Part shown: positions 15,712 through 22,985 of the stretch, piece after piece
Layout: every line of letters starts with the position of its first letter
How positions within the stretch are numbered: position 1 is the first letter of the stretch
Source: Allobosea lathyri
Lineage (GTDB): Bacteria > Pseudomonadota > Alphaproteobacteria > Rhizobiales > Beijerinckiaceae
Direction of reading: 5' to 3'
Assembly: GCF_900108245.1 (NCBI RefSeq)
Contig: NZ_FNUY01000022.1
Span: 1 to 46,874 of the forward strand
DNA: 46,874 nt
Notes under the pieces: generated by a model
What the model was told of the DNA's origin: nothing
Database searches by the model: none
The model's input: only the letters and a program-made list of their open reading frames with translations
Position numbers and translations under genes: made by a program

Positions 15712-15759
15712 TGCATCGGCTTTTTCCGAAAACCGCGTTCCACTTTTCGGGCCGATGCT
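15712..15759. repeat. Rhizobiales-type palindrome (GCATCGGC ... GCCGATGC)
   Basis: An imperfect palindrome with outer arms GCATCGGC and GCCGATGC and inner CCGAAAACC and TTTTCGG. It resembles a palindromic element often seen between Rhizobiales genes. The 245-bp gap around it (15645-15889) shows no gene. Confidence 0.6.
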
Positions 15760-15889
15760 CCAAGCGAGCGGAGCCAGCCCCAGATGCGGCGCCTTGTAAA
15801 GAGCCGGGCCGCAGATCGGTGGCGGGGACCGGCTCGATCTACGGAGCTCGTGTTTCGCGACGGCGCTCGTGTGTAGCGTTCGCGCCGCC

Positions 15890-16321
15890 TCAGCGTGCGC
15901 TGGCGAGGAAATCGCAGAGGGCCGTCCGGACAGCTCCTTCCGGCGACATCTGGCCGGGCTGCACCGTGAAGGCAATGTCGACGCGCGTGCCGGTAGGCTG
16001 CTTGCGCGCGGTCACTTTCAGGATCTGCGGCCGGCCGGAGCCTGTCACTTCCTGCATAGCGGAGATCGTGCCGTTCGCCTTGTCGGTGCGGATGTCGATA
16101 AAGTCGCCATCGGCCTGGATCGCTCTGGCGATCGCAGGCAGCACAGCGGTGGGCGGCTTCTTGAACAGATCCCAGGTCTTGTAGGTGATCTGCGAGATCA
16201 TCGGCACGCCGGCCGAGCTGAAGTTCGACAGGCAGGGCTGGGCCTGCGCCGAATTCAGGCCGCCAAGCAGGGCGGCGGCGGAGAACAGGAGGGGTCTTGC
16301 GAGGCGAACAGGCATCATCAT
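15890..16321 (-). CDS. Exported protein of unknown function
   Basis: Not recognised. The product begins MMMPVRLARPLLFSAAALLGGLNSAQAQ, a clear signal peptide, and leaves a mature protein of about 115 residues with one early Cys (QPCLSNF) and a late one (TALCDFL) that could form a disulfide. Several beta-strand-like stretches (ILKVTARKQP, TRVDIAFTVQP) suggest a small periplasmic beta-rich domain. Three consecutive ATGs (16321, 16318, 16315) are possible starts. It follows the CAP-domain lipoprotein by 28 bp on the same strand and may share its transcript. Confidence 0.72.
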   Translation of the reverse strand: MMMPVRLARPLLFSAAALLGGLNSAQAQPCLSNFSSAGVPMISQITYKTWDLFKKPPTAVLPAIARAIQADGDFIDIRTDKANGTISAMQEVTGSGRPQILKVTARKQPTGTRVDIAFTVQPGQMSPEGAVRTALCDFLASAR

Positions 16322-16349
16322 GCTCGGATAGAGGGAAGGGATGTCCCTG

Positions 16350-16910
16350 TTACCGTCGCTGCGACCGCTTGTCATCGTCACCCAAGGTTATGCGCCTTTC
16401 CGGCTCGGCGGCGATGACCATGGCCCAATAGGCGCGATAGGTCGTGTTCGGGTCCTTGGCCAGCGCGATGCCGAAACGGGTCGCCTCCGGCATCAGCAGA
16501 TTGGCGTTGTGGCCGGGCGATTTCTGCCAGCCGTCGAAGACCTCCTGCGTCGAATAGGAGCCGCCGCCGAGATTTTCCGCGACGCGGACGCTGTCGACAC
16601 CGGCAGCATGGACGCGTGCGGTAAAGCTGCCGCCGACATCGTGGGAGAGCGCATTGCCCGCGACCATCGCATCGGCCTGGCGCTGGGCCATCGCGGTCAG
16701 CATCGGGTCGAGCCGCACAGGCCCAAGACCGCGGCCGGCGCGATAGGCGTTGATGAGCCGGGTCGCAGCGGCCGGGTCGTTGCGAACGGCCGCCAGCTGC
16801 TCGGCCGACTTGGCGCTGATCGGGCGCGTCGGCCGCGGATCGCCGGCGCAGCCGGCTACGAGCAGCGCTGCTGCGAGCACGGCAGCACTGCCTCTTGTCA
16901 TCGATCGCAT
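16350..16910 (-). CDS. CAP-domain lipoprotein
   Basis: A 186-residue protein with lipobox LLVAGC (Cys about 21), so a lipid-anchored periplasmic protein. The CAP/SCP domain follows: INAYRAGRGLGPVRLDPML, AQRQADAMV, ALSHDVGG, VAENLGGG and FDGWQKSPGHNANLLMPEATRFGIA. His in SHD, Glu in AEN and the His of GHNANLL match the conserved CAP residues. Bacterial members are linked to cell envelope and sporulation-type functions, but the biochemical role is not settled. It forms a probable two-gene unit with the exported protein downstream. Confidence 0.9.
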   Translation of the reverse strand: MRSMTRGSAAVLAAALLVAGCAGDPRPTRPISAKSAEQLAAVRNDPAAATRLINAYRAGRGLGPVRLDPMLTAMAQRQADAMVAGNALSHDVGGSFTARVHAAGVDSVRVAENLGGGSYSTQEVFDGWQKSPGHNANLLMPEATRFGIALAKDPNTTYRAYWAMVIAAEPERRITLGDDDKRSQRR

Positions 16911-17035
16911 ATGGTTTTCTGCTCCGGCAGATTGGTTGGCGGGCCAAGTGGGAGCTGTCTGGTCGGCAATGGTGGCGGCGTTGTGATCGTCAGGGAACGA
17001 AGGCTCCGGCCTGCCAGCCGGTGAAGGACAGGGAG

Positions 17036-17428
17036 ATGCCTGACATGAACGATGACGAACTGGCCATCCGCCAACTGGTCGAGACCTGGATGGCGGCCAC
17101 CAAAGCGGGCGATCTGCCGACCGTCCTCGATCTCATGAGCGAAGACGTGATCTTCATGACGCCCGGCGCGGAGCCGTTCGGGAAAGCAGCATTCGCAGCC
17201 GCTTCCGAATCGATGAGGAATGCCCGGATCGACGGACGAAGCGACATCCGGGAAATCCAGATTCTCGGTGACTGGGCCTATCTCCGCAACCATATCGAGA
17301 TGAGTGCGACGCTCGATGGCGGTAAGGTCATGCGTCGATCCGGCTACACCTTGACGATTCTGCGCAAGGAGCCCGATGGGCGCTGGCGGCTTGCGCGCGA
17401 TGCCAACCTGCTGACTGATCAAAAATAG
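17036..17428 (+). CDS. NTF2-like protein (SgcJ/EcaC, DUF4440-type)
   Basis: A 130-residue cone-shaped NTF2-like fold: IRQLVETWMAATKAGDLPTVLDLMSEDVIFMTPG, GKAAF, a central strand IREIQILGDWAYLRNHIEM, and RSGYTLTILRKEPDGRWRLARDANLL. Such proteins serve as small-ligand isomerases, hydrolases or binding domains; the specific activity is unknown. AAGGA lies 7 nt before ATG 17036, and a second ATG at 17045 is equally possible. The gene is alone and divergent from the CAP lipoprotein. Confidence 0.88.
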   Translation: MPDMNDDELAIRQLVETWMAATKAGDLPTVLDLMSEDVIFMTPGAEPFGKAAFAAASESMRNARIDGRSDIREIQILGDWAYLRNHIEMSATLDGGKVMRRSGYTLTILRKEPDGRWRLARDANLLTDQK

Positions 17429-17746
17429 GTTGCGGAGCAGACATAGGCGCATTCGCGGCCGGAGAACCCGAACTCGTTGCCGGGCGGGAAGCGCCAACCT
17501 TGACTTTCGCCACATTCTTGGGCTTTAACCCGCGCATTCGTTTCGCCGACATCGTCGAGACCGCATCCGCCGACCGGGCCGCTCACAGAGCTTCCGGCAT
17601 GATGCTGAAAAGTGCTTTTGCGGTTTTCGGATTACATCATGGCCAGAATCATGAGCCCGGAGGTCAACGCCCGACAGCGCGTCTGCGCCCTCGGGCGCGA
17701 AACCGTTTGGCGATAGGGCTCTTCGGCAAGGCATTTTGAGGTCTTC
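17429..17746. other. Non-coding leader between the NTF2-like gene and ffh
   Basis: No gene is convincing in these 318 bp. A possible promoter is TTGACT (17500-17505), 17 nt, CTTTAA (17523-17528). A partial Rhizobiales-type palindrome, GAAAAGTGC...CGGTTTTCGG, lies at about 17606-17632. The small open frame at 17500 lacks any family features. Confidence 0.45.
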
Positions 17747-19345
17747 ATGTTCGGCACGCTGAGCGACAGGCTATCCGGCATCCTCTCGGGTCTCACCCGC
17801 AGGGGCTCGCTGACGGAAGAGGACGTCAACGCCGCGCTTCGCGAGGTGCGCAAGGCGCTGCTCGAGGCCGACGTCGCCCTCGAGGTCGTCCGCAGCTTCA
17901 CCGACAAGGTGCGCGAGCGGGCCGTCGGCGCCGAAGTCCTGAAGTCGGTCACGCCCGGCCAGCAGGTCATCAAGATCGTCAATGACGCGCTGATCGACAT
18001 GCTCGGCGGCGAGGGCGAGGGCATCACGCTCGACGCCGTGCCGCCCGTGCCGATCCTGATGGTGGGTCTCCAGGGCTCCGGTAAAACCACCTCCACGGCG
18101 AAGATCGCCAAGCGCCTGACCGACCGCAACAAGAAGCGCGTCCTGATGGCCTCGCTCGATACGCGCCGTCCGGCCGCGATGGAGCAGCTCGCCATCCTCG
18201 GCAAGCAGGTCGGCGTCGACACTCTGCCGATCGTGGCCGGCCAGTCGGCCGTGCAGATCGCGCGTCGTGCCATCGAGGCCGGCAAGCTCGGCGGCTACGA
18301 TGTCGTCATCCTCGACACCGCCGGCCGCGTCACGCTCGACGACACGCTGATGGCCGAGGTCGCCGAGGTCAAGGCGGCGACAAATCCCCATGAGGTGCTG
18401 CTGGTCGCCGATGCGCTGACCGGCCAGGACGCGGTCAACACCGCACGCGCCTTCGATGCCCGCGTCGGGCTGACCGGCATCGTGCTGACCCGCATGGACG
18501 GCGATGGGCGCGGTGGCGCGGCGCTTTCGATGCGCGCGGTCACCGGCAAGCCGATCAAGCTCGTCGGCACCGGCGAAAAGACCGATGCGCTGGAGGATTT
18601 CCATCCCTCGCGCGTCGCCAACCGCATTCTCGGCATGGGCGACATCGTCGGCCTCGTCGAGCGCGCGGTCGAAACGATCGATGCCGCGCAGGCGCAGGCC
18701 GCTGCGCAGCGCATGGCCAAGGGCAATTTCGATCTCTCGGACATGCGCATGCAATTGCAGCAGATGGAGAAGATGGGCGGCATCGGCGGCGTGATGGGCA
18801 TGCTGCCCGGCATGAAGCAGGCGCAAAGCCAGCTCGCCAGCTCCGGCGTAGGCGACAAGATGTTCAAGCGCATGATCGCCGCGATCGACTCGATGACGCC
18901 TGCCGAGCGCAAGAACCCCGATCTGCTCAAGAACAGCCGCAAGAAGCGCATCGCGGCCGGCTCCGGCACCACGGCCGAATCCATCAACAAGATGCTGAAG
19001 ATGCATCGCGGCATGGCCGATGCGATGAAGGCGATGAGCAAGCAGAAGGGCGGCATGCTCGGCAAGCTCGGCCAGATGTTCGGCATGGGTGGCGGTATGG
19101 GTGGTTTGCCCGGCGGGCTCGACCCCTCGAAGATGGACCCGGCGCAGCTTGCCGAACTGCAGAAGCAGATGGGGGCCGGCGGTGGCATGCCGGGCCTGCC
19201 GCCCGGAGGTTTTCCGGGCCTGCCCAAGGGCGTGACGCCGCCTGCCGGCATGATGCCGAAGCTGCCGGGACTCGGCAGCGGTCTTCCGGGCAGGGGATTG
19301 CCGGGGTTGGGGGGATCCAACCCATTCGGAGGCAAGAAGAAGTGA
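17747..19345 (+). CDS. ffh: Signal recognition particle protein Ffh
   Basis: Ffh (532 aa) binds 4.5S RNA and signal peptides and targets nascent membrane proteins to FtsY. The N domain (1-95) is followed by the G domain with GLQGSGKTT (107-115), DTRRPAA, DTAGR, and TRMDGDGRGG. The Met-rich M domain (about 330-450) holds the RNA-binding segment NPDLLKNSRKKRIAAGSGT. The tail after 450 is an unusually long Gly/Pro/Met-rich region ending GGSNPFGGKKK. The next gene overlaps the stop by 4 bp (GTGA), so the translation unit continues. Confidence 0.97.
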   Translation: MFGTLSDRLSGILSGLTRRGSLTEEDVNAALREVRKALLEADVALEVVRSFTDKVRERAVGAEVLKSVTPGQQVIKIVNDALIDMLGGEGEGITLDAVPPVPILMVGLQGSGKTTSTAKIAKRLTDRNKKRVLMASLDTRRPAAMEQLAILGKQVGVDTLPIVAGQSAVQIARRAIEAGKLGGYDVVILDTAGRVTLDDTLMAEVAEVKAATNPHEVLLVADALTGQDAVNTARAFDARVGLTGIVLTRMDGDGRGGAALSMRAVTGKPIKLVGTGEKTDALEDFHPSRVANRILGMGDIVGLVERAVETIDAAQAQAAAQRMAKGNFDLSDMRMQLQQMEKMGGIGGVMGMLPGMKQAQSQLASSGVGDKMFKRMIAAIDSMTPAERKNPDLLKNSRKKRIAAGSGTTAESINKMLKMHRGMADAMKAMSKQKGGMLGKLGQMFGMGGGMGGLPGGLDPSKMDPAQLAELQKQMGAGGGMPGLPPGGFPGLPKGVTPPAGMMPKLPGLGSGLPGRGLPGLGGSNPFGGKKK

Positions 19346-19605
19346 CCAAGCCAACCGAAATGCGCGTCGGCATGTTCGACGTGTTCAAGCAGGTCAAGGC
19401 ACGTCTCGACGACGCCAACCTGTCTTATGAAACCTCGTCCTACCGGGATGACGCCTTCTCCTTCTTCGTGCATGCGCCCGGGGAATACTGGGAGATCGAT
19501 GTCCTGGAAGATGGATCGATCGACCTCGAAATCTTCACGTCGACCGGCATGAAGGACGATCCCTGGGCGGCGATCGATCAACTCGTCGACGACAACAAGG
19601 CTTGA
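19342..19605 (+). CDS. Small acidic protein, paralogue A, between ffh and rpsP
   Basis: Not recognised. It encodes 87 residues if started at GTG 19342, which overlaps the ffh TGA; ATGs at 19360 and 19372 would give MRVGMFDVFKQV or MFDVFKQV. The protein is acidic and shares with the next gene the core YRDDA, PGE-WEIDV-EDGSID-E-F-ST-M. The pattern of a short helix followed by four or five strands (SYETSSYRDDAFSFFVHAPG, YWEIDVLEDGSIDLEIF) suggests a small alpha-beta fold, as seen in some immunity-type proteins. That is only a structural impression. Translation is coupled to ffh. Confidence 0.78.
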   Translation: MTKPTEMRVGMFDVFKQVKARLDDANLSYETSSYRDDAFSFFVHAPGEYWEIDVLEDGSIDLEIFTSTGMKDDPWAAIDQLVDDNKA

Positions 19606-19613
19606 GCAAAATC

Positions 19614-19874
19614 ATGAGTTTCAGCGCCGCGGAGATGCTGGCCAGGATCTGGTCGATCCAGCAGGCCTTGGAAGATGCGGGTATCGATCACTCGCCCACG
19701 ATCTACCGGGACGACGCGATTTCGATCGTGGCGAATCCTCCCGGAGAGAAGTGGGAGATCGATGTCTGTGAGGACGGAAGCATCGACTTTGAAGTGTTCA
19801 AGTCGACGCCGATGCAAGGAGAGGCGGAGCTGGCAGCAGCGATCGCCAAATTGAAAACCGAAAACGAAGTTTAA
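19614..19874 (+). CDS. Small acidic protein, paralogue B, between ffh and rpsP
   Basis: Not recognised. The 86-residue product (ATG 19614; a TTG at 19602 overlaps the preceding stop) is clearly related to the gene before it: IYRDDAISIVANPPGEKWEIDVCEDGSIDFEVFKS. Nucleotide identity outside that core is low, so the duplication is old. It ends 14 bp before rpsP and its last codons are A-rich (AAATTGAAAACCGAAAACGA), unlike the GC-rich neighbours. Being embedded between SRP and ribosomal protein genes implies cotranscription with them, but gives no function. Confidence 0.8.
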   Translation: MSFSAAEMLARIWSIQQALEDAGIDHSPTIYRDDAISIVANPPGEKWEIDVCEDGSIDFEVFKSTPMQGEAELAAAIAKLKTENEV

Positions 19875-19888
19875 AAGGAAAGACGACG

Positions 19889-20248
19889 ATGTCCCTCAAG
19901 ATCCGCCTGACCCGTGGCGGCGCCAAGAAGCGCCCCTATTACCGCATCGTGGTTGCCGATGCCCGCGCGCCGCGCGATGGCCGCTTCATCGAGAAGATCG
20001 GCTCCTATGATCCGATGAAGGCGAAGGATGCGCCGGATCGCGTCGTGCTCGACCTCGAGAAGGCCAAGGACTGGCTCGCCAAGGGCGCCCAGCCGACCGA
20101 CCGCGTGCTGCGTTTCCTCGACGCCGCCGGCCTCGCCAAGCGTCCCGCCCGCAACAACCCCAACAAGGCTGTTCCCGGCGAGAAGGCCAAGGAGCGCGCC
20201 GAGAAGAACGCCGCCAAGAGCGCTGCCCCGGCCGAAGCCGAGGCGTGA
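19889..20248 (+). CDS. rpsP: 30S ribosomal protein S16
   Basis: The 119-residue protein starts MSLKIRLTRGGAKKRPYYRI and carries the S16 core VVADARAPRDGRFIEKIGSYDP and GAQPTDRVLRFL. The C-terminal 35 residues form the Lys/Ala/Glu-rich extension common in alphaproteobacteria. S16 stabilises 16S rRNA folding. AAAGGAAAG lies 7 nt before the ATG. Confidence 0.98.
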   Translation: MSLKIRLTRGGAKKRPYYRIVVADARAPRDGRFIEKIGSYDPMKAKDAPDRVVLDLEKAKDWLAKGAQPTDRVLRFLDAAGLAKRPARNNPNKAVPGEKAKERAEKNAAKSAAPAEAEA

Positions 20249-20272
20249 GCTTGCTGACGCGCGACGCAATTC

Positions 20273-20363
20273 GTCATGGTCGGGCTTGTCCCGACCATCC
20301 ACGGCTTCGCTCGTCGCGTGCGGTGGTCAAGACGTGGATGCTCGCCACAGGGGCGAGCATGAC
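20273..20363. repeat. Extragenic palindrome, family D, in the rpsP-rimM gap
   Basis: GTCATGGTCGGGCTTGTCCCGACCATCCACG begins the element (hairpin TGGTCGGG / CCCGACCA), and CGTGGATGCTCGCC...GGCGAGCATGAC ends it (hairpin GCTCGCC / GGCGAGC). It fills the gap between two cotranscribed genes. Confidence 0.75.
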
Positions 20364-20395
20364 GGGAGAGTCCGTGGTTGCGCGGCGTTGCTGTC

Positions 20396-20920
20396 ATGAC
20401 GTCTGACAATCTCGTTCTGCTCGGCGTCATCGGCGCTCCCCATGGCATCAAGGGCGAAGTCCGCATCAAGGCCTTCACCGGCGACCCGCTGGCGATCGCC
20501 GATTACGGCCCGCTCCTCGACGAGAGGGGCAGGCGCTTCGAGATCGCCGAGGCGCGCGCCGCCAAGGAAGTGGTCGTCGCCCGAATCAAGGGCGTGACCA
20601 GCCGCGAGGGCGCCGAATCGCTGGCCGGCGTGCAGCTCTTCATCGAGCGCGACAAGCTGCCGGAGACCGAGGACGAGGACGAGTTCCTGCAGGCCGACCT
20701 TGTCGGCTGTGCGGTCGTCGGGCCCGATGGCGTGGTGCTCGGCACCGTCACCACGGTCGCCAATTACGGTGCGGGCGACCTTCTGGACATCAAGCTGCCC
20801 GATGGCCGCTCGGTCCTGATGCCGTTCACCAAGGCCTTCGCGCCGCGCATCGATATCGCGGCACGGCGGATCGAGGCCGAGCCGCCCGCCGGACTTTTCG
20901 AGGCCGATGATGACAAGTGA
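20396..20920 (+). CDS. rimM: Ribosome maturation factor RimM
   Basis: RimM (174 aa) helps process 16S rRNA and assemble the 30S head, where it binds S19. The N-terminal domain has VLLGVIGAPHGIKGEVRIKAFTGDP; the PRC-barrel follows with FLQADLVGCAVVGPDGVVLGTVTTV, GAGDLLDIK and LMPFTKAF. ATG 20396 is preferred over TTG 20378. The stop lies 14 bp inside the next gene, so rimM and the HAD gene are translationally linked. Confidence 0.95.
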   Translation: MTSDNLVLLGVIGAPHGIKGEVRIKAFTGDPLAIADYGPLLDERGRRFEIAEARAAKEVVVARIKGVTSREGAESLAGVQLFIERDKLPETEDEDEFLQADLVGCAVVGPDGVVLGTVTTVANYGAGDLLDIKLPDGRSVLMPFTKAFAPRIDIAARRIEAEPPAGLFEADDDK

Positions 20921-21581
20921 AGCGCCTGTCCGTGCCCTGATCTTCGATATGGACGGCACGATCGTCGACAATATGCGCTTCCATGAGGATGCCTGGGAGC
21001 ATCTGCATGTGACGCATGGGCTGCCTTTCGATCGCGACAGGTTCTTCCTGCACACCGCCGGCATGGCGGTGGGCGAGATCATCGGCCCTCTCTTTCCCCA
21101 TGCGACGCCGGCCGAGATCGAGGCGCTGGGCAAGGAGAAGGAGCTGTTCTACCGGCGGGAATACGCGCCTCATGTCAAACCCATGATCGGCCTTCTCGAC
21201 CTGATGGCGCGGGCCGATGCGGCGGGAATCCCCATGGCTGTCGCCACGGCGGCGCCGCCCGGCAATATCGACGTCGTGCTCGACACGCTGGGCCTGCGGT
21301 CGCGTTTTGCCACGATCATCGCACCATCGCAGGGCTTTCGCGGCAAGCCCAACCCGGACCTGTTCCTGGGGGCTGCCGAACGCATGAAGGTCGCGCCCGA
21401 GGCCTGCGTCGTCTTTGAGGACGCCCCCAACGGCATCGAGGCCGCCCGCCGCGCCGGCATGCGCGCGGTTGCTATCTTGAGCATGCTGGGCGCGCAGGAG
21501 TTCGCTGCGTTCGACAACGTCATCGCGAGCGCAAAGGATTTCGCCGCGCTGGACGGGCTGCCCGCGCTGCGCTTCGATTAG
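20907..21581 (+). CDS. HAD-superfamily phosphatase (beta-phosphoglucomutase-like)
   Basis: A 224-residue haloacid-dehalogenase hydrolase. Motif I is LIFDMDGTIVDN with the nucleophile Asp, motif II is VATAAPP, the Lys is in FRGKPNPDLFL, and motif III is VFEDAPNGIEAA. A helical cap lies between motifs I and II, as in beta-phosphoglucomutase and phosphoglycolate phosphatase. The substrate is not known. ATG 20907 overlaps the rimM stop by 14 bp, and a second ATG follows immediately. Its place between rimM and trmD is unusual and suggests insertion into the operon, or a housekeeping clean-up role. Confidence 0.92.
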   Translation: MMTSEAPVRALIFDMDGTIVDNMRFHEDAWEHLHVTHGLPFDRDRFFLHTAGMAVGEIIGPLFPHATPAEIEALGKEKELFYRREYAPHVKPMIGLLDLMARADAAGIPMAVATAAPPGNIDVVLDTLGLRSRFATIIAPSQGFRGKPNPDLFLGAAERMKVAPEACVVFEDAPNGIEAARRAGMRAVAILSMLGAQEFAAFDNVIASAKDFAALDGLPALRFD

Positions 21582-21605
21582 TCACTGCTTTCGGAAACCC
21601 GCTGG

Positions 21606-21709
21606 GTCATCCTGGACAAGCCGCGAAGCGGCGCAGATCCGGGATCCATCGTAGGGCGCCGCGCTTTACGATGGATCCCGGCACTCCGCTTCGCTACGGC
21701 CAGGATGAC
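21606..21709. repeat. Extragenic palindrome, family A, between HAD gene and trmD
   Basis: Intact element: GTCATCCTGGACAAGC outer arm, core GGGATCCATCGTAGGG / TTTACGATGGATCCC and closing CCAGGATGAC. It lies within an operon that should be cotranscribed. Confidence 0.88.
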
Positions 21710-21744
21710 GGCGCGTTTCCCTGCCACCCTTGTAAGGTTCAGCG

Positions 21745-22449
21745 ATGGCTTTCCACGCCTCGATCCTGACGCTCTATCCTGAGATGTTTCCCGGCCCGCT
21801 CGGCGCTTCGCTGGCGGGGGAGGGTTTGCGTCGCGGGTTGTGGTCGCTCGACACCCATCAGATCCGCGACCATGGCATCGGCCGCCATCGCAATGTCGAC
21901 GACAATCCGGCTGGCGGCGGTGCCGGCATGGTGCTGCGCTGCGACGTGCTGGCCGCGGCGATCGACGCCGCAGTCCCCGCTGAAGACACCCGGCCGCGCC
22001 TGTTGATGTCGCCTCGTGGCCGCCGCCTCGACCAGGCCTTGGTGCGAGAATTCGTCGCCAGCGAAGGTGTCGTCATTGTCTGCGGCCGCTTCGAGGGTGT
22101 CGACGAGCGGGTGATCGAGGGCCGCAACCTGATCGAGGTTTCGGTCGGCGACTATATTCTGTCGGGCGGCGAGATGGCCGCCTTCGTCCTGCTCGATGCC
22201 TGCGTGCGGCTGATCCCCGGCGTGATGGGCAAGGTCGCGTCCGGCCAGGACGAGAGTTTCGAGAACGGGCTGCTCGAATATCCGCAATATACCCGGCCGC
22301 GCGAATGGGAGGGCCGGGGCTTGCCCGAAGCCCTGCTCTCGGGCGATCACGCCCGCATCGCCAAATGGCGGCGCGAGCAGGCCGAGGCGATCACGCGTGA
22401 ACGGCGGCCGGACCTGCTCAATCCTTCTCCCCCGAGGGGAAAAGGCTAG
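21745..22449 (+). CDS. trmD: tRNA (guanine-N1-)-methyltransferase TrmD
   Basis: TrmD methylates G37 of tRNAs with SAM and prevents frameshifting. The 234-residue protein starts FHASILTLYPEMFPGPLG and contains the trefoil-knot SAM site (VIVCGRFEGVDERVIE, SVGDYILSGGEMAA), the DDNPAGGGAGMVLRCD loop and YPQYTRPREWEGRGLPEALLSGDH. AAGG precedes the ATG by about 9 nt. The last codons, encoding NPSPPRGKG, coincide with a CTCCCC/GGGGA hairpin (22423-22445), so the C-terminus appears to have run into a repeat or terminator. Unusually, rplS does not follow. Confidence 0.96.
   Translation: MAFHASILTLYPEMFPGPLGASLAGEGLRRGLWSLDTHQIRDHGIGRHRNVDDNPAGGGAGMVLRCDVLAAAIDAAVPAEDTRPRLLMSPRGRRLDQALVREFVASEGVVIVCGRFEGVDERVIEGRNLIEVSVGDYILSGGEMAAFVLLDACVRLIPGVMGKVASGQDESFENGLLEYPQYTRPREWEGRGLPEALLSGDHARIAKWRREQAEAITRERRPDLLNPSPPRGKG
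22423..22445. terminator. Hairpin overlapping the trmD 3' end
   Basis: CCTTCTCCCC-CG-AGGGGAAAAGG folds on itself across the last trmD codons and ends 1 nt before the TAG. No U-tract follows, so termination is uncertain. Confidence 0.4.
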
Positions 22450-22477
22450 AGGGGCTGTTCATGCTCGGAACCACGCC

Positions 22478-22515
22478 GTCATCCAGGGTCTCCGCTTCGC
22501 TGCGCCCAGGATGAC
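22478..22515. repeat. Extragenic palindrome, family A, short form
   Basis: GTCATCCAGGGTCTCCGC...GCGCCCAGGATGAC; arms only, without the GGATCC core. Confidence 0.7.
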
Positions 22516-22545
22516 GGCGTGTTTCCGAGATAATACAGCGCACTC

Positions 22546-22977
22546 TCAAGGGTAGGGCGTCACCGGCAGACCCTCTGCAAGCCAGCCCTTTTCGCCGGGA
22601 CTGCCCAGCATTCCCCCACGCACCACGACGAGGTCGCGCCAGCTTCTGCCGGCGAATTTCTGGCGGATCGCGGCGCTGAGCGAGCCGGTGCGGTCGATGA
22701 GCGCGATGCGCCTGGCCGGATGATCCAGCCGCAGGCCCGCAAGCCTGACCTCGAAGCCCGATCCGTCCGCATCGAGCTTTTCCGCGCCCTGGGGCACGCC
22801 GGTGTCGGCCCATTCGTCGGGCGTGCGGATGTCGACAAGAAAAAGGGTGCCGGAACGGGCACCCTCATAGGCTTCGCGCGGAGAGAGCGAAGCGATCTGC
22901 GCTGTCGCCGGCTGCGCCAAGAAGGCGAGTGCGGCCAGCAGGAGCGCGCGGCGGCGCAGATCGGTCGCGCCGCCCAA
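22546..22977 (-). CDS. Exported rhodanese-like protein lacking the catalytic Cys
   Basis: A 143-residue protein with an N-terminal signal (LRRRALLLAALAFLAQPATAQ) and a rhodanese domain (SPREAYEGARSGTLFLVDIRTPDEWADTGVP, then VVVRGGMLGSPGEKGWL). The active-site loop, C-R-T-G-N-R-S in active enzymes, reads IDRTGSLS, with Asp in place of Cys. It therefore cannot transfer sulfur by the usual route and may be a binding or regulatory domain. No ATG is available: TTG 22977 is the most reasonable start, 8 bp after the aminotransferase stop on the same strand, so cotranscription is likely. Confidence 0.78.
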   Translation of the reverse strand: MGGATDLRRRALLLAALAFLAQPATAQIASLSPREAYEGARSGTLFLVDIRTPDEWADTGVPQGAEKLDADGSGFEVRLAGLRLDHPARRIALIDRTGSLSAAIRQKFAGRSWRDLVVVRGGMLGSPGEKGWLAEGLPVTPYP

Positions 22978-22985
22978 GGCCGGTT

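Noticed and set aside
17500..17739. 79-codon frame before ffh
   Set aside because: It runs through the palindrome and has no family features.
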